A DNA stretch of 64,000 nt from Macrophomina tecta. Its lineage: Eukaryota > Ascomycota > Dothideomycetes > Botryosphaeriales > Botryosphaeriaceae. The translations under genes and the position numbers were made by a program. The notes below the pieces were generated by a model. It had not been told where the DNA came from, made no database searches, and was given only the letters and a program-made list of their open reading frames with translations. This document shows positions 56,300 to 64,000 of the stretch, piece by piece (position 1 is the stretch's first letter; every line of letters starts with the position of its first letter). The DNA is taken from assembly GCA_024180945.1 (NCBI GenBank), contig JAKSGN010000023.1:558001-622000 (forward strand). Reading direction: 5' to 3'.

Positions 56300-56766
56300 A
56301 CTATAGTAATTCCGAGAGTTGTTGTCTATTAAATGAATCCGTAAACCTGAAAGGCCATAAATACAGACCAGCTATGTCTCTAAGCGGACTCGAAAGGCCT
56401 ACTCCATGCCCAGTGCTTTCATGTATGAATTTGCCCTGCGCATTTCTTGGTACTTCAACTCGGCGAGTGACTTATCTTGGTAAACACTCGCCAAAGCCAC
56501 TATGGCGTCGAAAGAATCATCCTTTTCGGAATTATCAGGGAGTATGCAGTACCCGAAGTTTCCTCTGATCAAGCGGGCTTTATTTTTAATTTCGCTGCTC
56601 AACATGCCCGGTTCAGACTATAACCGGGTTAGAAAAGAATTGCTAAAAATTCTCCCATATCAGACTCACATATATACGGAACAAAAGCTCTGCGTGCGTC
56701 GTAACACAAGATTGTCGGAGTTTGAAACGGAGAGCAACCTGCAGACATGCTCTTGCCTGCTTGAAG
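56300..56766. other. Short frames only
   Basis: A minus-strand frame (56605-56399, 68 aa) contains IRGNFGYCILPDNSEKDDSF and helical text that reads like protein. It could be a small gene or a downstream remnant of the 56.8 kb gene. There is no domain. Confidence 0.3.
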
Positions 56767-57624
56767 TTAAGGCATAATCACAAAGTATTGTATGGGGGCG
56801 AATACCAGTTTTTCATCGACCGTGAGTTCGGTTTTTGGGGAAGTCCGGCTCTTCTCCCACACCACGTCTAGGACGACACGCCTCACAAACGTGCGAATTG
56901 TCTCCTTGCCGTTGTACCGGCTGTCCTCAGAAAGCAGGAGACGTATGGGTAATGGGAGTCTGTCAAGTTGCCTCTTGACGGTGTCTACCTCCTCGAGGGC
57001 AGTCGCGAGCATGCCCTTGACCTGCACCTGTGCCAACTTCTTCCGAAGTGCTGAACCAGTAGCTGGAAAATTCTTGATATTTTCTCTGATCAACCTCGGG
57101 AGGGTGTCCGCGATATCAGGCAGTCTGCTGGTGTTCGCCACCCCTGCGAAGTCCCTGTACACATCGAAAGCCTCAATGAGGTTGAGGGCGTCGATCACGT
57201 CCATGGTGAACGTCTCCGGACTGTTGGCGTTCTGTTCGATGATACATTCCACCCTCCGCGCTAATGGAACCGCTTTCGAAATGATCTCAAGATGTTGGCT
57301 GGCGTTATAGAATGGTCTGTGGAGTTCCTGTGGAGCTCTTCGATGGTAAGGTTTGATTTTCAGGATTGTTTTGAGGCTTTCGATGACCTGTTCCGTGGAT
57401 TCTATGCGTAATCCCAGCTGATAGAGGTTTGACTCGTCGTCAGGTTGATTTGGGTAGACGTGTATATTCCGGCAGCTTGTGATTTCCTGTATGTATGGGT
57501 CGATTTGTTCGTGCAGTACGGCCCTTTCCCGTATGAGATGGTCCACACAATCCTCAATCTCTTCGTCGTTGGCAAAAGTTCTCACTAGGGGGTAAATGGA
57601 CGCAAATCCTTGTTCCGCTGCCAT
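56767..57624 (-). CDS. Helical orphan protein
   Basis: A single-exon minus-strand frame starts at ATG 57624 (an in-frame GTG lies three codons upstream) and encodes 285 aa. A TATATATA box sits about 50 bp upstream (57674-57682). The protein is predicted to be almost wholly helical: NDEEIEDCVDHLIRERAVLH, RIESTEQVIESLKTILKIKP, DALNLIEAFDVYRDFAGVAN, LATALEEVDTVKRQLDRL, then IRTFVRRVVLDVVWEKS. No domain is recognised. A short fragment of a homologue occurs at 8.1-8.3 kb. The gene is intact. Confidence 0.6.
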   Translation of the reverse strand: MAAEQGFASIYPLVRTFANDEEIEDCVDHLIRERAVLHEQIDPYIQEITSCRNIHVYPNQPDDESNLYQLGLRIESTEQVIESLKTILKIKPYHRRAPQELHRPFYNASQHLEIISKAVPLARRVECIIEQNANSPETFTMDVIDALNLIEAFDVYRDFAGVANTSRLPDIADTLPRLIRENIKNFPATGSALRKKLAQVQVKGMLATALEEVDTVKRQLDRLPLPIRLLLSEDSRYNGKETIRTFVRRVVLDVVWEKSRTSPKTELTVDEKLVFAPIQYFVIMP

Positions 57625-57673
57625 TCTGTTCACGCCAACCGGGCTTGTTTGGTGATGGAGATGTTTTCACGGC

Positions 57674-57682
57674 GTATATATA
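57674..57682 (-). promoter_or_regulatory. TATA box of the 56.8 kb gene
   Basis: TATATATAC on the plus strand, about 50 bp upstream of the minus-strand ATG 57624. Confidence 0.55.
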
Positions 57683-58328
57683 CTTCGATGGCAGAAGTAA
57701 AGAGGGGAATCATCAACGGTATTTAATGGAGGTTTGTCCCTTCTCCAACCGAGGTGAGCCTGCGAGTCCTGTTGTTGAACGCCGCCTTTGCATCCGCTCG
57801 TCCCAATTCGCAAGTGTAACGTTTTCCGAGGCCACACGGCGCTGAACCCTTGCGCCACCGCTGGCCGGCAACGGAGTCTCGCACTGAAGCCATTGAGCAT
57901 GTGGTAGAGGGTGTTCTCGCTAAAGTGTAGCCCTGCATCTTAGCCCTGGAGAACTCGGGGGCAGGTGCCGCACGTTTGACGACAAGGGCGCAGCCCCAGG
58001 TCTCGGAATTGATACCCTGGCTTGGACCGCCACTTGCTCGTAAAATGTCGCGTCACCATGCGATCCACTGCTATGAGATGCCGGTGTATGCAGTCACAGT
58101 ACGATCGAGTGGAGCGCGGCGTGTAATCAGTTGTGGTCGCTGGAGCTATTCCATCTTGGGCGACAAATGCCCACAAGTTGGTTTCTTCGCCTTAAACAGC
58201 TAGGTCCGGGTTGGGGACTGCAGAAGCGTAGCGCTTATGCACGACGCTGGACATTCCTTGCGTCAGACACAAGTCCAGCTTGAATCTCTCTACCACCTCC
58301 CAACCTCTCTCTCACCCTTACGACGCTG
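57683..58328. other. Divergent intergenic region
   Basis: Spacer between the helical orphan and the four-exon gene. It has overlapping short frames, and a CCACCTCCCAACC/CTCTCTCACC leader before ATG 58329. Confidence 0.4.
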
Positions 58329-59912
58329 ATGTCTACTGATACTCCAGACCGCTCAGCCATCGCGGCTGCACTCTCCATCTTGAAGAAAGCCCGAAGCGAA
58401 GACCTTCGGTATCATGTTGAGGACATAAACTGTCTTTATCTTAGGGTAAAAGAGCTCTCACTTGCGATGCTTTTAAGGCTGAGTCCACGCCCCTGCTCTC
58501 CCAACAACCCACCCTCTGGACGCTACACACGAGCAATTGAGCGCGTCGGCCTAACCTCAAGACATTGCAGCTGAAGCCTGGGGGATCCGCAAGATCTCCA
58601 AGTTCAGTCGGGTCCACTGATCGCCTCGGGCGCTCAAGCGATTGTGGGTCGGGGGAACGCACGGAATGCGACCGAGTCAAGCGGCCGAACGACGCCAAAA
58701 AAGCTGGAACCTCCTCAACCGTGGACCAGTTGCTGAAGTCTGTGAAGAAGCACGAGCCCGATATCCGAGCTCTATTCCACAAATCGGTCAATGACCTAAT
58801 CCAGGAGAGCTGCACGAATGAAGACGTACGTATAAGCGACATTCGAGCTGGCGAGAGCGCTCCTGTTGAAGCTAAGTTCCGGAGGGTCTTGGCCTCACGG
58901 AGCCTGGTGTTGGATTTCGAGCGATGGAAAATTTCGAGACAGAAACCAACAGTCAAAGCATTCTCCAGTCACATCGGCGTGAGCTACGAGAACCACAGGC
59001 GTAAATTCAGCCGCGCACAAATGATCCTCGAGTACGAAAATAGCGCCATGCCTGCGATATCCATTATTTTTGTCTTTTGCTGGACGCACGCAGTAAAAAA
59101 CAACAACATCTCAGGCTTTATCGATCGGCTGAAGAGAGAGAACGAAGGGCTATACGGATTTCTCGAGAAGAGAGTCGACTGGCTTAAAAAATGCCAATGC
59201 ATGTACGACGGTAAGTCAAACTCAAGGGGTTTTTGGTAGATAAAAGCTTATTATTCCAGACCGGTGCGTATCGAGGAACAAGGCAAAAGCTACGGAAAGA
59301 TTATTTTTATGTCAGTCTGTGGATGACCTTGGAGGACAGGATCATGGCGGTCGTAAGCGGAAGTCGCCTCCGGCAGCCTGTCGAGAAGATCGTAATTGTC
59401 GCAGACGAGTGACCAAAGGCCAAATTGTGGAATTCGGTACCGAAGACGAAGTGCGGTCTTCAACAGCTCAAGGTCTGCGAACGATGCCTCTTCTAGTATT
59501 CTCACTCTGCTAACCTAGTAAAAATGGCCCAGGAGCTGTCTCACAGACTGAGACTCGCGACATTGACAATGGGCAGGTAGATGCGATGCAGGACGCCCCT
59601 CAACCGGCCGATCAAAGTCGTCAAAGCGGAGGCTTGAGGACGGGCAACGAGGTCTTTCAGGCGCAGTACGGTTTTCCTAATGTGTCGGCACTAGAGAGGG
59701 TCCAAGACGACTCGACATCATTGGTTGCCGAACAGTCGAACCATCAATACCTCCCGGCCCAGTACAACCTTGCGCACGAGCAGCAGAATACGGAGTACCG
59801 CCCGGCGCTCGATTCGAACGCTTCATATGTGGGCCTTGACGGCGATTTTGGGTTTTTCACTGATCTTCGGGTCAGGATAGAAGAAGACGTCTTATGGGGT
59901 ACAGGTTACTAA
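58329..59912 (+). CDS. Four-exon orphan protein
   Basis: The exons are 58329-58445, 58571-59210, 59260-59472 and 59533-59912, totalling 1350 nt in frame (449 aa). The introns are 125, 49 and 60 bp; the first and third have CTAAC branch points. The N-terminal helix (MSTDTPDRSAIAAALSILKK) precedes a Ser/Gly-rich stretch. The core is helical (VDQLLKSVKKHEPDIRALFH, FDRWKIS-like text, VKAFSSHIGVSYENHRRKFS) and contains one hydrophobic segment (MPAISIIFVFCWTHAV). After NISGFIDRLKRENEGLYGF comes a basic patch (GGRKRKSPP) and a Gln/Asn-rich tail. The layout (helical core, basic patch, polar tail, many phase-1 introns) recalls the 2.1 and 41.1 kb genes, but homology is unproven. Confidence 0.6.
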
Positions 59913-60203
59913 GTGCGACTGCCTGTATTGCTACCACGGCTTTCGAACTAGTCTGCCTCCCTCAATAGAAGAATGTCCATGGGCGACGCTACCCTCACAG
60001 TCTGCGTAACGTAGACGAAGCTCCCAACTTTGAGCTCGGCAACCAGTGTAGAAGATTCGCCCGATTCTGATAACGTCGAGATAGAGGACGAACCGGACTG
60101 TATTTTAAGTGGGACGAAATAAATGGGCGTTGTGATCTGGAGTATTGTATTGGTCTTTATCCGGATAAGGCCGGGCCGTTTCCCTCTGAATACCTAATTT
60201 AAG

Positions 60204-60815
60204 TTAGCTGCTATCTAATCTTATGCGACTTGTGTTTAGCACCTCGTGATAATTTTTCAGTTCCGACAGCTGTGGTAATACCGCATCGTCGACCTCTGCT
60301 AAGCCCTTGTCCGACCATTTCCCCTCTAGACTGTCCGCTAATCTCGATAAAATTGCGGTTGCATCGGATCCGAGATCCTGGGGCTGTAGGAGCTGCTGAG
60401 TGTCCGACATAGGGCGGGCTGTCTCGCCGACTATCACTGCGTCGAGCTGGCGGAGATGAGGATTTGTTGCAGGTTTGTTTGGCGGGGTAGGACGCCGCGC
60501 TGGCGGGGCTGATACGCTCGGAGTTTTGGTAATTCCGCCGGCGTCATGGCGGCGCCTGTTGCTGCTCGGCCTTCCACCAACCACCAGCTCCACCTCTATA
60601 CCCGGCGGTCGATGCATCCCCCGGCGCGCAGCAAGGATCCGGTTGGGACGTATGTATACCCTGTCGCGTGACGCCCGCCTCAAGCGTTGATCAAAGGCAG
60701 GAGCCTGTAGAATGGCCAGGTCTGCGCTGAGAGGACCCAAGGATGGGATGTATTCCCGCAGTGGGCTGCGCCGCTTCTTGTACTTGTTACATCCCTTCAC
60801 CGGTTTCGCGCTCAA
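60204..60815 (-). CDS. Orphan protein, Arg-rich with C-terminal helix
   Basis: A minus-strand frame is open from about 60833, with no ATG, to 60204. A CTGAT branch point and a TTTAG acceptor lie immediately upstream, so this is probably a second exon. An ATG about 130 bp further upstream (MADIAGRRTTSSADIQKQ) could start exon 1, though no clean donor was found. The sequence is basic (KYKKRRSPL, RDRVYIRPNRILAARRG), then Pro-rich (PPARRPTPPNKPATNPH), with a C-terminal helix (ATAILSRLADSLEGKWSD). No family is recognised. Confidence 0.4.
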   Translation of the reverse strand: MSAKPVKGCNKYKKRRSPLREYIPSLGPLSADLAILQAPAFDQRLRRASRDRVYIRPNRILAARRGMHRPPGIEVELVVGGRPSSNRRRHDAGGITKTPSVSAPPARRPTPPNKPATNPHLRQLDAVIVGETARPMSDTQQLLQPQDLGSDATAILSRLADSLEGKWSDKGLAEVDDAVLPQLSELKNYHEVLNTSRIRLDSS

Positions 60816-61048
60816 ATGCTGTACGACGACTGTTGCCTAAATCAGTTGCAAGTATGGTTAGGGAAGGCGCGAGCCCTGGAATGAGCGTGTCCTTGCTTCT
60901 GGATATCAGCTGAACTTGTAGTGCGTCTGCCTGCTATATCGGCCATTCGCCTACTACACGCTAACGAAAACAGCATAGAAGGCTTGCTGCCGACGCCTAG
61001 GCCGAATTACCTGGCAGCTGCCAGCTCGCTCTCTACGTCTGTCTCGAT

Positions 61049-61883
61049 ATGTCCACGGCGCGTGCTTCGGTCAAGCTGCGCATTCCCGTCGGATTTAAGG
61101 AACCTCGGAACAAAGTGAACATATTCGTCGTGGTGCATCCCGAATCCCTCAAATACAGCATAACCGAGAACGCCCCGGATGTCGTTCGGGGAATATTGCT
61201 GCAACAGTAGAAATGCTCTGGTGATGGGGACATTGTGAGCCTTAATGTGCGGTTGACCATGCCAAGCGCTCTGCTGCTGCCAAGCCTCAATAGCTTCGCG
61301 CTTTCGTCGAGGTTTGCTGGGGCGGCGCTCGAGCTTGCCCAGTCATTGACGGCTTCGACTCTGCTGGACATTCACTTGCCCTCGGTTGATGATGTTTACA
61401 CCACGTGCCTCAATGCTATGAGCGCCATGCTAACAGATGGTCTGAAGCTCGTAGCCAGTGACGTGGACTTAACGCGTTGTTATAGGGGGCATGGGTCACG
61501 TTTGGTCGAGGCCAGTCACCTCGTCAACCTCGCAGGGGCACCGGCAAGCCCGCCGTCTTATGATGAGCTTGGACCGACACCTCCGCCTCCCGAAGTTGAA
61601 GGTAAAGCAGCGCCTCCACAGTTTGCTCGCGAGACTAATACTAATATCAAATGCAGAGCGACCGCAAAAGAGAGCTCGGAAAGAATCTATCGGTGTTCCG
61701 CATCGCGATGACGATGAGCAGCTGGCCCAAACGCGCGCACATTTGCTACGAGAGGTAAAGACGGAGATAGGCGAGCAAGTAGCGCAGATGGAAGAACGCA
61801 TTCAGGCCCGTGTTCGAGCAACGTGCGAGGAAAACAGAGCGGAGATACTTGGACGGCTGGCTCAGCTATCTCAGCAGGGTTAA
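61049..61883 (+). pseudogene. PPSYDE/coiled-coil family member with an in-frame stop
   Basis: The exons are 61049-61601 and 61657-61883 (55-bp intron, CTAAT branch point). The frame reads VKLRIPVGFKEP, NIFVVVHPESLKYSITENAP, VVRGILLQQ, then TAG (61208-61210), and continues in the same frame: NVRLTMPSALLLPS, LELAQSLTASTLLDIHLP, VDLTRCYRGHGSRLVEA, PPSYDELGPTPPPPEVE. Exon 2 adds RPQKRARKESIG and a coiled coil. After LSQQ a further frame (VNRLEDNAKKQNGPVRGNEV, to 62178) suggests one extra G near 61880. It is paralogous to the convergent gene at 62.3-63.7 kb. A role is not known. Confidence 0.6.
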
Positions 61884-62232
61884 CCGGTTGGAGGATAATG
61901 CGAAGAAGCAGAATGGTCCGGTAAGAGGAAACGAAGTAAAAGTGCTGGCACAAGATAAGACTGGTGAGTATAAGCAGACGAACGGCCTAGACAATTTAAG
62001 AGAGGAGATGGAGGAACCGCTCGACACACTAGACGAGACCGTGTGGGAACTTAACGAAGACACCAACGACGTCACGCCGCGCTGTGGCGCGAGATCAAGA
62101 GCCAGTGTTCATTGGAATGCCAGCGCGGCCGAGAGGAGCGTAGCACACAATGAATTCAATGCGGGAGCAGGCAGGTGAGCCTGCGTCTGGGCACCCTGCA
62201 ACGATTAATCTGTTGACTGTACGCACATGAGC

Positions 62233-62259
62233 TTTTTTTTTTTAAAAAAAAAAAAAAAA
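62233..62259. repeat. T(11)A(16) self-complementary tract between convergent genes
   Basis: A run of T followed directly by a run of A lies between the convergent paralogues and abuts the stop of the minus-strand gene. It could form a hairpin in either transcript and supply A-rich 3' ends for both. Confidence 0.8.
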
Positions 62260-63726
62260 CTAAAGCGCTCCACGAAGATCTCCTCGGATGTTTTCCTCGA
62301 TATTATTCATCTCATCTTTAATAATATCTTGCAAATCCGCCTTCTGGTCTAACAGCCAATCATCAAGCCTCGCGTCGACGGTATCGTTTACGTTGGTAAA
62401 AAAGTCCTCCAGTCGATCGTCTAGCTCGCCGTCCCGCTCGTCATGCAGATCCCTGCACTCCTCGTCAGCCTCGCGCACGCGGTCCTCCACCGCGCCGAGC
62501 CGTCGATGCATCTGCTGCAGGTGATGCTCCACCACATCCAGTCGCTGGGTCGTGGCGGCGAACCCGGGGCGGGCGCTGACGGAGCGCGCCACCGTGCGAA
62601 TACGGGGGAACTCCAGCGGCGTGGCGCTCTCTCTCTCCCTTTCTTTCCGTATGTCGGCGATTTCGTCCCGGAGCAGCGTCAGGCTCTCGCCGAAGTCGAG
62701 CAATTGCTGCTCGATCCTGCGCATCCAGGCCCTGTCCCTGGAGTCAGCGACACTGCTAACTCTAGGGATAGGGCTTCTTCGCCCTTGATCCGTCCGCCTC
62801 CGCTTTTCAGGTCCTCGTCGCGAAGAGAACGTAGAGGGCGCTTGAAGAAAAGCAGGAGCAGATTAGCGATGCAAGTAGAGAAAAAGAATGGAATCCACAC
62901 TGCCCCTGGCCGGGTTGTACTCACGGATGTCTGCTTTTGACTGTGGCGGACTCAAGGCCGTCTCAGACTGCGTCGTTGAGGGCTCCAACGTACGCGCAAT
63001 GTCTTGGTACGCGGGCGGTTGACGACTTTCGCCGCCGGCGGCAAATGTGCTGAGCAGTGTACCGACGTCCATGCCACCCGCGCCGTGATACAAAGCAGAA
63101 ATGCCAAATGCCTTTGGCGTCGAGCGGAGGGAGCCATTTGATGCACTGGTGCACAACTCGTCGATGCACTCGACGAGAGCCTCATTCTTAGGCAGGTACA
63201 GGGTGAGGTTCGTAGCGAGCGAAAGAGAACACAGAGACTCGAGGATCCTGCCAGTTGCGTCCGACCGTGGTTCAATGCTTGTAGTCTCCTTCGGGCCGAC
63301 CATCGTGGCAGGTTGCTTGAGGAGGAACTGAAGCGCGATGATGTCGGCGGATGACGAACACCGCTGGGAGTGGGCAATCAGGTCGCTCACGCATGCCTGC
63401 GTTGCCTCGCTGCCATCCAACGGCAAAGGCTGCAAGTGGGAGATGTGCTGGGGTTCAATGCAAATGTAAAGAGGGGTTTTCGTGTTGTTCTCGGACGTTT
63501 TGAGGGCGACGGGTACGCAGAGGCGAAATAGTACGGCCTGCCCTGTGCGATCAAAACCGGCCTTGCAGAAGACGCGACATGATGCGGTAGGGAACTTGCA
63601 GCCTAGACGCCCGACATGGCCCGTTTCGGACCCCCACTGGGCGCAGCAGAGGGCGTTGTCAGCCAGATCCCGTAAACCGGGATCAAATGCCGTTGTGCTC
63701 GGTATCGGAGAGCGGGAAGAAGTCAT
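62260..63726 (-). CDS. PPSYDE/coiled-coil family protein, intact
   Basis: The exons are 63726-62925 and 62840-62260, with an 84-bp intron (GTGAGT donor, CTAAT branch point), to give 460 aa. The N-terminal unassigned domain includes KTPLYICIEPQHISHLQPLP, SADIIALQFLLKQPATMVGP, SLATNLTLYLPKNEALVECI and ISALYHGAGGMDVGTL, then QPPAYQDIARTLEPS. Exon 2 gives a basic patch (RRGPEKRRRTDQGRR) and a long charged coiled coil (RIEQQLLDFGESLTLLRDEI, LEDFFTNVNDTVDARLDDWL, DLQDIIKDEMNNIEENIRGD). The order (globular domain, PPxYxxI/L plus Pro run, KRRR, coiled coil) matches the broken gene at 61.0 kb. I recall similar hypothetical proteins in other Sordariomycetes. Function is unknown. Confidence 0.65.
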
Positions 63727-64000
63727 GGTCGCGAAGGGAAATCACCCCGTCCTGGATGCATGTGTTAGTCGCCCAACAGGTTTTCAGACGGCTCAGAGAA
63801 ATTATAAAGAGCGAGTAATGATATACCCCCCCGGGCGCCCGACTCGGCGCCGAGGAAACCCTCCCACCCAGGCTTTGCGAATTGTTGAAATTCCGAGCAG
63901 CCTTGGCTCCGCACTCTCGCGAGGACAAGCGTGTGAGACAGTTGGCAGGGAGGAGTCCATAGCCCCTTTCACAGGGACCCGCTCAGCACTCAAGCCGGGT
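63727..64000. other. Upstream region of the last gene, window edge
   Basis: A TATAAT-like box (minus strand, about 63802-63808) lies about 80 bp upstream of ATG 63726. Nothing else is recognised before the window ends. Confidence 0.4.

Noticed and set aside
49631..63726. Starship captain (DUF3435 tyrosine recombinase)
   Set aside because: Looked for because of DUF3723 and patatin-like neighbours; no frame in the window resembles one, so a Starship was not annotated.
1..64000. Telomere repeats, rRNA, tRNA, CRISPR arrays, secondary-metabolite synthases
   Set aside because: None of their signatures was seen. The OrsD-like remnant alone does not imply a biosynthetic cluster.

Overview
The window reads as accessory DNA from a filamentous ascomycete (Pezizomycotina, probably a Sordariomycete; species not determinable). 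The basis is short introns (46-125 bp, most about 50 bp) with GT donors, CT(A/G)A(C/T) branch points and AG acceptors, fungal-only domain families (AA11-type LPMO, DUF7492, DUF7924, DUF3723, OrsD-like, fungal tetraspanin), Tc1/mariner and Tad-like LINE elements, and a repeat pair whose differences are all C:G to T:A (RIP). Most genes have no recognisable function. Several are broken by single indels, stops or insertions. No rRNA, tRNA, CRISPR array or telomere repeat was seen.

Layout. 0.1-1.0 kb: decayed OrsD-like gene. 2.1-5.3 kb: seven-exon orphan gene with a tandemly duplicated exon. 6.0-10.3 kb: transposon graveyard with a LINE ORF1 zinc-knuckle fragment, a LINE endonuclease fragment and a dead Tc1 with perfect 30-bp inverted repeats. 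11.0-11.7 kb: intact AA11-type LPMO gene. 15.3-18.8 kb: a 107-bp MITE-like sequence and a LINE reverse transcriptase/RNase H copy with altered catalytic residues. 20.2-21.3 kb: two-exon orphan gene. 21.8-22.2 kb: MITE beside a tetraspanin gene. 23.6-25.0 kb: complete Tc1 element with an intact DD34E transposase. 25-29 kb: AT-rich, RIP-affected, no confident gene.

29.3-48.5 kb: genes interleaved with non-coding DNA. A frameshifted DUF7492 secreted-protein gene, a coiled-coil protein and a 474-aa DUF7924 protein lead into a run of orphan genes at 33.8, 36.4, 39.4, 41.1, 43.0, 43.5, 44.4 and 46.6 kb. Several of these share one plan: a TATA box 60-140 bp upstream and an early intron. A small secreted cysteine-rich protein is at 48.2-48.5 kb.

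49.6-63.7 kb: the most coherent block. A DUF3723/coiled-coil gene and a RING-patatin-like phospholipase gene diverge from a 290-bp intergenic region. Both reconstruct as full-length multi-exon genes (1056 and 969 codons) except for one small indel each. They are followed by a helical orphan, a four-exon orphan and two convergent paralogues of a PPSYDE/coiled-coil family, one with an in-frame stop. DUF3723 and patatin-like genes are recurrent cargo of fungal Starship giant transposons. No tyrosine-recombinase captain is visible, so a Starship origin is a hypothesis only.
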